Shown here piece by piece: positions 16,632 to 26,256 of a DNA stretch of 64,000 nt. How positions within the stretch are numbered: the stretch's first letter is position 1; each line of letters begins with the position of its first letter. The notes below the pieces were generated by a model that saw only the letters and a list, made by a program, of their open reading frames with translations, searched no databases and was not told where the DNA came from. This DNA comes from Fidelibacterota bacterium (GTDB taxonomy: Bacteria; Fidelibacterota; UBA8477; JABMPR01), in the NCBI GenBank assembly GCA_016784025.1, contig JADHVL010000004.1:62001-126000 (forward strand). The letters are read 5' to 3'. The position numbers and the translations under genes are program-made.

Positions 16632-17954
16632 CTATAAGGTTAATGAAAATGATTTTAGCAAAATCCCAGGACAAACGATAGCGCTGAGTTCCCGTCCTTC
16701 ATAGGTTCCAACATCAGGGTTGATTTGCAGCTTCTCGGTAACTGCTTCCAGGTTTTCACCCAGAAAGCTGTAGATACTATCATCAAAACGCATGTTCTCG
16801 ATGGGAGCCACAATTTTGCCATCTTCCACCCAGAAACAGGCATAGCGAGTCATACCAGTAATCCGCCCACCAATCATATCACTCCAATTCAAATAATGGA
16901 GGTTTGAGAGATACACACCAGTACCCAGAAGTTCTAGAACGTCAGACTCCTTTAATGAGCCTGCTGACATTGAGGGAGCTCGCATACTCTCACCCTCTGA
17001 TGCAAAATTCGATTCAACACCATATTCCTTGGCCGTTCTGGTGCTGACCAGAGTATTGGTGAGTTCCCCTCCAGTGATGAGGGTTGTCTTTTCAGGAGCC
17101 ACTTCCCCATTTCCATTAAAACGAGGGGCAAAACCGGAGCTGAAATCTTCTGAAAACGAGAACAAACTGCTCAATTTGACATTTTCATTGCGCATTTTTC
17201 CCAAACAGCTCTCACTCTGACGGATAGCCGCCTCGGAAACGCCACCCCATGAGAACATAGACAGAATATCAGATACACCAGCTGATGCAATATAGGTCCT
17301 GTAATCGCCAGGTTCGATCTTCTTAGGTGGGAGAGATATGAGTTCCAACTTGGTAATCGAATCGGCTAGAAACGCCTCATAGGCCGTCTGATCCCATTCT
17401 GTGCCAGCATAGGTTGCTTTGACCATTTTTTCGGAAGGTGTTATAAGTGAATAATCCAGTGAGAACGAATCTGAAGCAAACCAGTGATATCCACCTGCCG
17501 AATTGGCATTGCCTTGATAAACACGGCCAGATGCCCAAATTCCTGTGAGATCTACATTACCCATTGCAGGCAATAGTATTTCAGGAATCGCTTCAGCATC
17601 AGGCAGATTGCCATGCTTTTCACTGCGACTGGTTTCTTTGCTTTCAGGGAGAACCAGATATGGATCTTCAGGAAGCTGAACAACCTCAGCTCTTAATCGT
17701 TCCAGCTCTCCTCTGGCTCGGCTGAGATCTTCATCCAGATCACCAGAGAGGGAAATGCTGCCAGTGGTTCTTCGGCCATTAAGTATGAGATTGAATCCGA
17801 GATCAGCTTCATCCACACTGCCTATTTGTCTGACTTTGGCTGCATTGATACGTGTGAAGGTAGATTGTTCGCCTCCCATACCTAACCCCAGAAATTCTCC
17901 ATCACGGAGTTCAGCCATAATTGTCTGGTTAATTTGTTTAAATAATTTTTCCAT
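16632..17954 (-). CDS. tldE: TldE/PmbA-family component of the TldD-TldE protease
   Basis: About 440 residues. In this family TldE pairs with TldD to form a heterodimeric metalloprotease that trims unfolded peptides and modified peptide precursors. TldE itself lacks the zinc site, and no HExxxH is seen here. Supporting segments are LGLGMGGEQSTFTRINAAKV at the N-terminus and the late GTGVYLSNLHYLNWSD, SDMIGGRITGMTRYACFWVE and APIENMRFDDS. GAGG stands 6 nt before ATG 17954, chosen over a frame four codons longer. It lies 57 bp downstream of the tldD gene, an order seen in many genomes. No ribosomal-peptide precursor was found nearby. Confidence 0.88.
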   Translation of the reverse strand: MEKLFKQINQTIMAELRDGEFLGLGMGGEQSTFTRINAAKVRQIGSVDEADLGFNLILNGRRTTGSISLSGDLDEDLSRARGELERLRAEVVQLPEDPYLVLPESKETSRSEKHGNLPDAEAIPEILLPAMGNVDLTGIWASGRVYQGNANSAGGYHWFASDSFSLDYSLITPSEKMVKATYAGTEWDQTAYEAFLADSITKLELISLPPKKIEPGDYRTYIASAGVSDILSMFSWGGVSEAAIRQSESCLGKMRNENVKLSSLFSFSEDFSSGFAPRFNGNGEVAPEKTTLITGGELTNTLVSTRTAKEYGVESNFASEGESMRAPSMSAGSLKESDVLELLGTGVYLSNLHYLNWSDMIGGRITGMTRYACFWVEDGKIVAPIENMRFDDSIYSFLGENLEAVTEKLQINPDVGTYEGRELSAIVCPGILLKSFSLTL

Positions 17955-18011
17955 ATGGTACCTCAATAAATATTATCAGCTGTTAGAATTGCAGATGCAT
18001 TTGGCCAGCGC

Positions 18012-19442
18012 TTAAGCCCCACCGAATACTTCCACACCATCAAACAGACACAATGGGCTGGCGTGTCCGACACGAATGATCTGATTGGGTTCACCTTTTC
18101 CACAAAATGGAGTTCCATAAACTTCAAAGGTGTCTTTATTTCCCAACATTTTCAGACTGCGCCAGAATGGATTTGAAATAGCTCGGTAATTGGGATTCTT
18201 AACCGTTTTGGTCAATTTCCCGTTTTCAATGAGCTTCCCATATTCACAACCGAATTGAAATTTGTTTCTGTAGTCATCAATGGACCAGGATCGATTGGAG
18301 GTCATAAAGACACCCTTCTCGACTGATGCAATCATTTCATCCTGAGTTGAATTGCCTGGTTCAAGATTGAGGTTTGCCATTCTATCAATAGGAGCACGGT
18401 TCCAGGAACTGGCCCTGAAGTTGGCCACACCATTTATGCCAGAGCGTAATTGGCTCTCCATGCCACCGAGACCACGAAGCAGGAGACCATCTTTGATAAG
18501 AAACTCCTTCTCAGCTTTCAAGCCGCCATCATCATATGCATAAGACGCAAATTGACCCTCCACATAGGGATCAAAGGTAATGTTCATGAGGGGCGAACCA
18601 TACTGCAGCTTGCCAAAATCATCCAGTCGAACAAAACTCCATCCTGCGTAGTTCCGCTCATCACCGAGAATTCGATCAATCTCCAGAGCGTGACCCACAC
18701 TTTCGTGAATCTGCAGCATCATCTGGTCAGGGGCCAGGATGAGATCCATGGTGCCTGTAGGACATTCTTCAGCTGTGAGCAGTTCAACCGATTCTGCACC
18801 AATTTTGCGACAGCGTGCCAGCACATCAGCTTCATTGAACACTTCCATACCGGCCTGATAGCTTTTGGCCAATAGACCACCATCGGTCCGCTTTTGGGTT
18901 ACGCTGCCTTCATGGGCGATAGCAGAATAGTCTGCTGAGACCATGAGATATTTCTGTTCCACATCGCTTCCATTTGAAGCCACAAAATGAGATTCAGTTT
19001 CCACGGTTCGTGCCATGGCATTAGTGGTAACCACTTTATCTGAGACTTTTAATTCTGCAGTCGCTTTAATAAGTAAATCCGATAGCTCTCCTGGAGAAAA
19101 TGCATCAGCGGCAGTTTGAAAGGGCGAGGAGTAACTCCCCATGGCCACAGGTCTAGCCTCAACACCAAAGGAGTGCAGGCTAAATTTGGATGCTGCAGTG
19201 GCTAACTTTACAGCTCGCTGGGCGGCAGCCTGTATACCTGGTTTATCAAGTCGGCTGGTTCCATAGTAGGCGAACTGGCCATTCACCAGCACTTCTACCA
19301 TAACACCTTGCTTTGATTCTCTTGTATTGGCCTCGGGTTTTCCATCCCTGACCAGTCGAAATCCTGTATTTTCTTTTACATAACGCAGACCGATCCAATC
19401 GGCTCTGACGTCAATACCAGAAAGTATTTGATGTAGATCCAT
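18012..19442 (-). CDS. tldD: TldD zinc metalloprotease subunit
   Basis: A 476-residue protein. The HExxxH zinc motif is HESVGHALEIDRILG (about residue 245), the catalytic signature of TldD. Downstream are NYAGWSFV and YDDGGLKAEKEFLIKDG, the latter part of the typical active-site cleft. LGGMESQLRSGINGVANFRA and FGCEYGKLIENGKLTKTVKN are family features, and the C-terminus CGKGEPNQIIRVGHASP carries the conserved Cys/Gly turn. It is upstream of tldE and probably co-transcribed. A 183-bp divergent region separates it from the lipid kinase at 19626. It may be a general cytoplasmic peptide-cleaning enzyme. Confidence 0.92.
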   Translation of the reverse strand: MDLHQILSGIDVRADWIGLRYVKENTGFRLVRDGKPEANTRESKQGVMVEVLVNGQFAYYGTSRLDKPGIQAAAQRAVKLATAASKFSLHSFGVEARPVAMGSYSSPFQTAADAFSPGELSDLLIKATAELKVSDKVVTTNAMARTVETESHFVASNGSDVEQKYLMVSADYSAIAHEGSVTQKRTDGGLLAKSYQAGMEVFNEADVLARCRKIGAESVELLTAEECPTGTMDLILAPDQMMLQIHESVGHALEIDRILGDERNYAGWSFVRLDDFGKLQYGSPLMNITFDPYVEGQFASYAYDDGGLKAEKEFLIKDGLLLRGLGGMESQLRSGINGVANFRASSWNRAPIDRMANLNLEPGNSTQDEMIASVEKGVFMTSNRSWSIDDYRNKFQFGCEYGKLIENGKLTKTVKNPNYRAISNPFWRSLKMLGNKDTFEVYGTPFCGKGEPNQIIRVGHASPLCLFDGVEVFGGA

Positions 19443-19625
19443 TGTGTTTCCTTCGTTTAAATCAAGCTCGCTTCATCAGAGTTGATGGAGCCGTGAAAAC
19501 TAAATGAAGAGCCCACTACAATCAAGTCCTGCATCTTGCCATCTCATTGAAAAATCTGCAAAGATGAAACGTTTTTTCAACTATATTGAATCGATTATCT
19601 TAAAAAAAATGAACGAACGGATCCG

Positions 19626-20516
19626 ATGAAAAATCTCATTATTTATAATCCATGGGCTGCCCGCGGACGAGCCGGTAAACTTTTACCTCAAATTGAAGCA
19701 TACCTGCAGGAAATTGACTTAGCCAGCGATATTCTGATCACAGATCACCACGGTCATGGGATGGAATTAGTAAAAGAAGCAGACTTTAGTCATTATAGCG
19801 CTGTTATTGCTGCTGGAGGAGATGGCACACTGTTCGAGGTTATCAATGGTTATTTTGGGAATAATTCGTCCAAACGTATCCCCGTTGGTGTAATTCCAGT
19901 GGGAACAAGCAATGCTTTTGTCAAAGATATGGAATTGCACGACCATGATTGGAAATCTGCTCTGGACATCATTAAAGCTGGAAAGACTCAAAAATTTGAT
20001 GTGGGACGGTTCGCCAACCAGGGCCAAACCTGGTACTACTTGAATATCCTGGGCGTTGGTCTGGTTGCAGATATTGTTGCTACAGCAAATAAGCTAAAAT
20101 CCCTGGGAAGTATTTCATATACCCTGGGAAGTTTCTATCATATCCTGCGATTAAAAACTTTCCAGGTCAAACTGGATTTAGATGGTCTGCTCATCGAAAG
20201 AGAAAACGTGTTTGTTGAAATCTCAAATTCACGGTATACCGGCAATTATCTCATGGCCCCTGCAGCAAAAACCGATGATGGGCTTTTAGATATTACCATT
20301 CTTGGTCCCAAAAGCAGAATCGGCCTTATGAGGAGTTTCCCCAAGATCATCACTGGAGAGCACATCCATATGGAAGAGGTGGAATGTTTCCAGGCCAGTC
20401 ATATTGGGATTGAATCAAATATCCCCAAAGTTTTAACACCAGATGGTGAACTCATGGGCTCTACCCCCCTGGAGATCGATTGCTTGAAACAGGCAATTGA
20501 TGTTTTCTGGATATGA
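19626..20516 (+). CDS. Second diacylglycerol kinase-like lipid kinase
   Basis: A 296-residue paralogue of the gene at 15705. It opens MKNLIIYNPWAARGRAGKLL, with the ATP loop AVIAAGGDGTLFEVINGYFG and the second loop PVGVIPVGTSNAFVKDMEL. The usual GTGND is GTSNA here, so Asp is replaced. Distal elements KFDVGRFANQGQTWYYLNIL and TPDGELMGSTPLEI match the family. Its last four bases overlap the start of a PlsC-type acyltransferase (ATGA), so the pair probably acts in one lipid pathway: kinase producing, or acyltransferase consuming, a phosphorylated lipid. Substrate not determinable. Confidence 0.88.
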   Translation: MKNLIIYNPWAARGRAGKLLPQIEAYLQEIDLASDILITDHHGHGMELVKEADFSHYSAVIAAGGDGTLFEVINGYFGNNSSKRIPVGVIPVGTSNAFVKDMELHDHDWKSALDIIKAGKTQKFDVGRFANQGQTWYYLNILGVGLVADIVATANKLKSLGSISYTLGSFYHILRLKTFQVKLDLDGLLIERENVFVEISNSRYTGNYLMAPAAKTDDGLLDITILGPKSRIGLMRSFPKIITGEHIHMEEVECFQASHIGIESNIPKVLTPDGELMGSTPLEIDCLKQAIDVFWI

Positions 20517-21244
20517 GAACACTACTTTCCCTCTATTATTGGATAGTTGGATGGGGTTACTATGCACCTGTCCTGCTGATTCTATTTTTTCGATCCTATT
20601 TTCAACCACCTCAAGTCTATGATGCCTGGATCAGACGTCGTACTATTACCCTTTTTAAAATATTGAATTGTGATCTACAGATTGAGTATGCAGAAGCCCT
20701 ACCTACAGGAGAATCCCTGATATACATGGCTAACCATGGCAGCCTCATGGATCTCCCACTTCTAAAAGCAATTGTTCCAGAATACTATGTGGGGATGCTG
20801 GCCGAGAATCATACAAACTACCCCGTATATGGCTCCCTGGTGAAACGGATGGGGAATATCCCTATCCGAAGAGAGAACATCCGCGCCTCACTGAAAAGTT
20901 TCAATCTGGCCAAACAGAAACTTCAGGAAGGCTTCCCCATTGTGGTTCTCCCTGAGGGTGGAAGATCCAAGGACGGTCAGCTTACCTCCTTTAAGCGCCT
21001 TGTTTTTCGTTTTGCCAAAGAAAGTGGAGCCCATATCGTACCCATGTCCTTTTCAGGTGTATTTAACATTAAGAACAAAGAATCTTTGCATTTAAACCCA
21101 GGTCCTATCATCGTTCGTTTTCAACCGATTATCCGAGCAGAAACCATAGCTGACATGGATCTGGATGCTGTTCTATCTGCTACCTACAACGCTATTTATA
21201 ATGGCCTGGAGCCTTTTGAAGCTGGAAAACAACCCGATCAATAG
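20513..21244 (+). CDS. PlsC-type 1-acylglycerol-3-phosphate acyltransferase
   Basis: A 243-residue membrane acyltransferase. An N-terminal hydrophobic segment (WIVGWGYYAPVLLILFFRSY) anchors it. The catalytic NHxxxxD motif is MANHGSLMDLPLL. Block III is FPIVVLPEGGRSKDG, with EGGRS in place of the usual EGTRS, and GAHIVPMSFSG is block IV. The family transfers an acyl chain onto lysophosphatidate or related lipids. It overlaps the kinase upstream by 4 bp, indicating translational coupling. Confidence 0.92.
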   Translation: MRTLLSLYYWIVGWGYYAPVLLILFFRSYFQPPQVYDAWIRRRTITLFKILNCDLQIEYAEALPTGESLIYMANHGSLMDLPLLKAIVPEYYVGMLAENHTNYPVYGSLVKRMGNIPIRRENIRASLKSFNLAKQKLQEGFPIVVLPEGGRSKDGQLTSFKRLVFRFAKESGAHIVPMSFSGVFNIKNKESLHLNPGPIIVRFQPIIRAETIADMDLDAVLSATYNAIYNGLEPFEAGKQPDQ

Positions 21245-21309
21245 TAGGGGTATTCGTTTTTCAATCAATATATTCGCCATCAGAATTTCTAAAATTTCGG
21301 GGATAAGTT

Positions 21310-22785
21310 ATGCTGGGGAAAATAAGCTACATGAAGTTTGGACTCATAGTATTGACTATGGGGGTAATCGGTATGTGCAGTAGTCAAAATATGATTGAGG
21401 ATCCAATAAATATGAAGGACCAGATAGATCAGGCCATCAGGAATGGGGAATTTACAACAGCTACTCAATTGATCACTCAATATCTGGATGAAGCAACGCT
21501 ATCAGAACAGGATCGCCAGATTTACACCTTTGAGCAAGAGCGCTTGAGGCGGGTCCGAGCTGATTTTACTGAGACTCCAGAAGAAGTCCTGAGCTACATT
21601 AAAAAATATTATCCCGAGGTGACAACAGCTGACATGGAGCGCTGGGACACTGAGAAATCTCTGGAGTTTAAAATTATCGATGGAGAAAAGCGTTTTTTCA
21701 CCTGGGCAGGCCGCAACCTCTTCCGCATCAATGCTGATATGAAAAAAATATGGGTGGCTCAACATCCTGAGGACGAGATCAGCTCAGGGTCAGGAGCCAA
21801 GCTGGTTCTGGATGTACACAATGCTCAGGTTATCAAAGCAGCCAACAACTCACAAAAGCTTTTTGTAGAACCACGGCGACTGCACATCAAACAGAGTGTG
21901 GAAGTCCTTGCAGATGAAGTCCCGGCTGGTGAGATGGTCAAATGCTGGCTACCCTACCCCCGGTATATTGAGGGTCGTCAGGTGAACATTGATTTGATTC
22001 AAACTTTACCGGCTGAACACCAGCTGGCAGATCCAGATGCGCTGCAGCGAACTGTATTTATGGAAAAACCAGCCGTAGCAGGAGAATCCACAAAATTTTC
22101 AGTGGAATATGAGTTTACCTCCCATGGCGTTTTCCAGGCCATCGATGTGGATAAGGTCACCCCGTTAAAAGATGAAGAAAGTTTGAGCAAGTATCTTGAA
22201 GAGGATGCCCCCCACATTGTTTTTACAGAGGATCTGAAAGCGCTGGCACATGAGATTGTGGGAGACGAAGAAAACCCTTACCGCAAAGCCCAACTACTTT
22301 TCGCCTGGGTTGATAACAATACACCCTGGGCATCTGCCAGAGAATATTCCAGCATCCCCTGTATTCCTGAGTATGCTCTTCAGAATCATCATGGTGATTG
22401 TGGTATACAGACTCTGTTTTTCATCACCCTCTGTCGAATCAACGGCATACCTGCTCGCTGGCAATCCGGTTGGGAATTGCAACCACCTGATGACAGCATG
22501 CATGATTGGGGGATGATCTATTTTGAGCCCTATGGATGGGTTCCCATGGATGTTACCTATGGCTTACGGAAAAGCAGCGATCCCCAGCTCCACTGGTTCT
22601 ATCTCAGCGGTATGGATAGTTATCGGATCATTTTTAATGATGATATCAGTCAGCCCTTTACCCCCGCTAAACAACATTTCCGCTCGGAGACTGTAGACAG
22701 CCAGAGAGGTGAAGTCGAGTGGTCAGGTGGAAACCTGTATTTTGATAAATGGAAGTGGGATTTTGAGTGGAAAGTTCTCGAATAA
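21310..22785 (+). CDS. Secreted transglutaminase-like cysteine protease-fold protein
   Basis: A 491-residue exported protein with a hydrophobic N-terminal segment (MKFGLIVLTMGVIG) followed by CSSQ. The transglutaminase core lies in the second half. Cys is in NHHGDCGIQTLFFITLCR, His in DDSMHDWGMIYFEPYGW, Asp in VPMDVTYG, which together form the Cys-His-Asp triad of this fold. Upstream is a beta-rich domain (VEVLADEVPAGEMVKCWLPY). Such proteins are often peptidases or peptide cross-link enzymes in the envelope. GGGGATAAGTT precedes ATG 21310; an inner ATG at 21331 would give a shorter signal peptide. Its 3' end faces the diguanylate cyclase gene 35 bp away. Confidence 0.85.
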   Translation: MLGKISYMKFGLIVLTMGVIGMCSSQNMIEDPINMKDQIDQAIRNGEFTTATQLITQYLDEATLSEQDRQIYTFEQERLRRVRADFTETPEEVLSYIKKYYPEVTTADMERWDTEKSLEFKIIDGEKRFFTWAGRNLFRINADMKKIWVAQHPEDEISSGSGAKLVLDVHNAQVIKAANNSQKLFVEPRRLHIKQSVEVLADEVPAGEMVKCWLPYPRYIEGRQVNIDLIQTLPAEHQLADPDALQRTVFMEKPAVAGESTKFSVEYEFTSHGVFQAIDVDKVTPLKDEESLSKYLEEDAPHIVFTEDLKALAHEIVGDEENPYRKAQLLFAWVDNNTPWASAREYSSIPCIPEYALQNHHGDCGIQTLFFITLCRINGIPARWQSGWELQPPDDSMHDWGMIYFEPYGWVPMDVTYGLRKSSDPQLHWFYLSGMDSYRIIFNDDISQPFTPAKQHFRSETVDSQRGEVEWSGGNLYFDKWKWDFEWKVLE

Positions 22786-22819
22786 AGAAATTCTGGAATC
22801 TAAAAAGATGCTGCTACAA

Positions 22820-24781
22820 TTAGTCTGATTCCTCGATAAGATTTTGCTCGACCCGATTTCGGCCATTACCCTTGGCCTGATAAAGCGCTCGATCAGCGGC
22901 TTCCAGTAAAACACTGGGATGACTTCCAATATCCGGGATAAGTGTAGCAACTCCCAAGCTGAGCGTAACGACCTCGGCCATGGGTGATGATTTATGCTCC
23001 ATATTTAACTCAAACACATTTTTCCGGACCAATTCTGCAATCTTCATGGCTCCCATACCACTGGTTTCTGGCAAAACCAGACAAAACTCTTCGCCACCAT
23101 AGCGGGCTGTTAAATCACCAGGCCGGTTAACGGAATCTTTGATCGCGGTAGCAACACGAATGAGGCATTCATCACCACCCTGATGACCATAGGTATCATT
23201 GTAGAGTTTGAAGTGGTCGATATCGCACAACACCACACTGAGGGGACGTTTTTCACGTAGCATACGCTTCCATTCGCGGTCCAGTTCCTCATCGAGACGA
23301 CGGCGATTGGCGATTCCGGTTAACCCATCAACCCGGGATAATTCTTCCAGACGTTTATTGGCAATCTGCAATTCAGCAGTACGATCCTCAACCAGTTCCT
23401 CAAGATTTTCTTTATGTTGAAGTACTTCCTGTTCGGCGGATTTCCGACTCTCAATTTCGTCCTGATAGGCTGTATTGGTGCGCTCAAGTTTGGTCCGTTG
23501 AAGCTCAATGGTGGAATACGCTTTTGAGAAGCGGATCGAAATCAAGAATGCCTGAGTGAGAATAAAAATTAATAGACCGAGTGAGATGAGATGACCAGTA
23601 TGGAGGACGTTTGCCACATAAAGCATATCATTCATGAAAGTGATCACCAGGGTCAGGAATCCCACCAGAACCATAGTAGACCCCTCTTCACCACGGATAA
23701 ATGCCAGGACAAGACCATAGATGACGTATAGCATAATGATTAGACTCAGGGGTTGAAAGTAAGTCAATGATGCTGAAAAAGTGTCTACCCAGGTAAACAG
23801 AACCAATAACACGAACAGGGATGAGATTCCAACAACAGCCTGGCTGACCCGCACATTGAGTTCATCAGGGAACTGCTGGCGCACAAACAGGAAAAAAATA
23901 GGGATGCCTGTGAAGAATGTCAAATATTCAAGTTTGATCAGCATTTGCCATGAAAGGGACGGCCAAATTTGGTGGATGAATATTTCACCAGTAGTCAGGG
24001 TTCTCAATCCGATTATTAAACAGAATATGCCAAAATATAGGGCCGGCGTCCCACGGGTGCTTAATGAGAATACGCCGAGATGATAAATACCCATGACAAA
24101 AATGGTTCCGAACATAAACAGCGCCATGGCGACCTGTTTTTCCCGATATTGGTAAATTTCTTCAGTCGTCCCAAAGGTGATGGACTCCCAGAGTCCACCC
24201 AGTCGATGATCATAATTGGATACATCGACTCTCAGGGTCAATTGATTGGAGAGGGGGCCAAGATTGAATATTTTTGGTTCATAGAGTGGCCGAGACATGC
24301 TTGAGTCCACGGAATAGATACCTACGCTTCCTACCAGATCTTCATTAACAAATAGATTGTAGGCTGTTCCAGCGGTTGAGAATTTTATAGCATAGGATTC
24401 AGATCGTTCCGGGATGAGAATAGTCAGAAAATAACTTCCGGCACCGTGCCCAGGGAGCTTCACTCCATTATAGCGATAGCCCTTCCAGGAATCAGGGACC
24501 TGGATATTTATGTGGTCATCAGACGAAGCAATACCTGTAGTGCTGGTGTCTCTCCAGACAAATCTCCATTCCCCATCCAGCCGGAGATGACTGATTAATT
24601 CGTGATCCCGAAGATCAAGAATACCATTCCTGGCAATTGGTTTCTTAGGCGTTCCACTTGAACAGCTAACAATTTGAAATGCCAGTATTATTAGAATTAG
24701 CCCGGATTTAACAATTGGCCACAATCTCGTTTTAATTGTGTGTTCCTTTCTGAGGTCTTCCAGATTTTCACGGTTTAGCAT
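22820..24781 (-). CDS. 7TM-DISM diguanylate cyclase (GGDEF)
   Basis: About 653 residues. An N-terminal hydrophobic segment ends in a lipobox-like sequence (FQIVSCSS). A periplasmic galactose-binding-like domain (GEWRFVW, VPDSWKGYRYNG, GSYFLTILIP) follows, then seven TM helices typical of 7TM-DISM receptors, then a coiled coil and a GGDEF domain. The catalytic motif is ARYGGEEFCLVLPE, with LCDIDHFKLYNDTYGHQGGD upstream, so the cyclase should be active and make cyclic di-GMP. No RxxD inhibitory site is evident just before GGEEF. The start is put at ATG 24781; an earlier TTG (24814) is possible and neither has a strong ribosome site. The ligand is probably a carbohydrate or similar small molecule. 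Confidence 0.93.
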   Translation of the reverse strand: MLNRENLEDLRKEHTIKTRLWPIVKSGLILIILAFQIVSCSSGTPKKPIARNGILDLRDHELISHLRLDGEWRFVWRDTSTTGIASSDDHINIQVPDSWKGYRYNGVKLPGHGAGSYFLTILIPERSESYAIKFSTAGTAYNLFVNEDLVGSVGIYSVDSSMSRPLYEPKIFNLGPLSNQLTLRVDVSNYDHRLGGLWESITFGTTEEIYQYREKQVAMALFMFGTIFVMGIYHLGVFSLSTRGTPALYFGIFCLIIGLRTLTTGEIFIHQIWPSLSWQMLIKLEYLTFFTGIPIFFLFVRQQFPDELNVRVSQAVVGISSLFVLLVLFTWVDTFSASLTYFQPLSLIIMLYVIYGLVLAFIRGEEGSTMVLVGFLTLVITFMNDMLYVANVLHTGHLISLGLLIFILTQAFLISIRFSKAYSTIELQRTKLERTNTAYQDEIESRKSAEQEVLQHKENLEELVEDRTAELQIANKRLEELSRVDGLTGIANRRRLDEELDREWKRMLREKRPLSVVLCDIDHFKLYNDTYGHQGGDECLIRVATAIKDSVNRPGDLTARYGGEEFCLVLPETSGMGAMKIAELVRKNVFELNMEHKSSPMAEVVTLSLGVATLIPDIGSHPSVLLEAADRALYQAKGNGRNRVEQNLIEESD

Positions 24782-24867
24782 GGCGAAAATACGTTCTATC
24801 AGCAAAGGTATCAAGGTCTTATCTATGGAGTTCTAACTATCCACTATAACAATTTGATGGATATCAC

Positions 24868-26166
24868 TCATCTCGTTTTAAAATACAGGTAGGTATTTGC
24901 TGCCAATCGTCCTGATAAAAAGGCTGAAGCTGCAGCCACCACACCAACAGCAGATAAATGAATAATGCTGATGTATAGAACACTAATAATGGTCAAAACT
25001 TCAATAATTGTGGCATTAGTTATGGGACCGGTCTGTCCCCCTTTAACCAGGATAGCCCGCTGCATGGAAATCAATACCGTTGAGGCTGGAAATAGTCCCA
25101 TGATGAGCAAGGGAGTCAGGGCCAATCCAGTTAATTCTGCGCTAAGCCCACTCACATTTGAGAACCATAACTCTGACAGGGGCGTAACGGCTGTAATGAT
25201 AAGTCCAGACGCAAGAGCAAGTCCTAATACAGCGGCAAATTTATAGATCACTCTATCATTATCTTTGTTGGTCCCCAACATGGTAATAGCTGCTTCCTGA
25301 AATGAGAGGCCTATACCCCTGAATAAAAATACGAATGAACTCACCACGGGCAACACAGCCAAAGATTCCAGAGCCATGTGACTTTTACCAATAAAGAAGG
25401 TAATCAATGGATGAACACCCAGAGTGAGCATAGAGGTCAGTGCCAGAGGGTAGTAAAACTTATTTATGTATTGGAATGTCAGTGGCACTGCTGGTTCTGC
25501 TGGTTTTTCTTCCAGTTCTGGAGCTGCTTTGATCCTGAATAATATTTTCCTGACCATGATTCGGGTGCTAATTGCTTCCATGGTTACACCGGCTGATAAT
25601 GCTGCAGTACCGATATATACACCTGGGAGTTTGGTGAAGATGAATAAGCCAAATGCAGTTGACGCCATGGAAAAGAGACGAATGACGGTTCCATAAGCAA
25701 CCCGGCGAGTTGCATGGTTCCGAATCAATACGCCCTGATAGAATCTGCGGAAGCCAATGGCTGCAGGCCAGGGCAATAAAATGATGGTGCCGACATGGGT
25801 CAAATGCGCCACATTCTCTGGAAGCCCAATTAAGTCCAGGGTGATAAAAAAGAAAATCTTGGGTATGATGAGAATCAGCATGGCCACAGTTATGCAGCCA
25901 TTCAATATCCAGGTGTATTGACGGAGTTTTTGCAGTGATTTATAATCTTTAACCAGCGATGTGGAGGCAGTCATCATCATGATAACCGGTGCTTCCACAA
26001 TGAGGGCAAATGAGAAGGCAACACCGTAGGCAGCCAGGTTGAATTTTGGGTCTACAAGACGGGCAATAATGGCTGCAATAAAGGGACCCTCAAGGGACAT
26101 CATGAGCCAGGTTCCAGCAAGGGGTAACCAAAACCTGAATATCTTCCTGGCGGTCAGTTTATCCAT
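24868..26166 (-). CDS. MATE/MOP-superfamily-like multi-pass transporter
   Basis: A 432-residue protein with about twelve predicted TM helices. FWLPLAGTWLMMSLEGPFIA opens the first repeat, and YINKFYYPLALTSMLTLGVH begins the second half in the same pattern, the internal duplication of MATE transporters. AAIGFRRFYQGVLIRNHATR is conserved in a branch related to the ANKH-like and MATE families. The substrate (drug, organic acid, pyrophosphate or lipid-linked sugar) cannot be inferred. It lies 87 bp past the diguanylate cyclase start on the same strand. Confidence 0.75.
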   Translation of the reverse strand: MDKLTARKIFRFWLPLAGTWLMMSLEGPFIAAIIARLVDPKFNLAAYGVAFSFALIVEAPVIMMMTASTSLVKDYKSLQKLRQYTWILNGCITVAMLILIIPKIFFFITLDLIGLPENVAHLTHVGTIILLPWPAAIGFRRFYQGVLIRNHATRRVAYGTVIRLFSMASTAFGLFIFTKLPGVYIGTAALSAGVTMEAISTRIMVRKILFRIKAAPELEEKPAEPAVPLTFQYINKFYYPLALTSMLTLGVHPLITFFIGKSHMALESLAVLPVVSSFVFLFRGIGLSFQEAAITMLGTNKDNDRVIYKFAAVLGLALASGLIITAVTPLSELWFSNVSGLSAELTGLALTPLLIMGLFPASTVLISMQRAILVKGGQTGPITNATIIEVLTIISVLYISIIHLSAVGVVAAASAFLSGRLAANTYLYFKTR

Positions 26167-26256
26167 ATCACCATCAATCTAGGCCAACTTGGTAGAATTG
26201 TTCAAGATACTTTCATTTGGAATGATGAATAATCAGCCTGAATTGGCCGGGGAATG

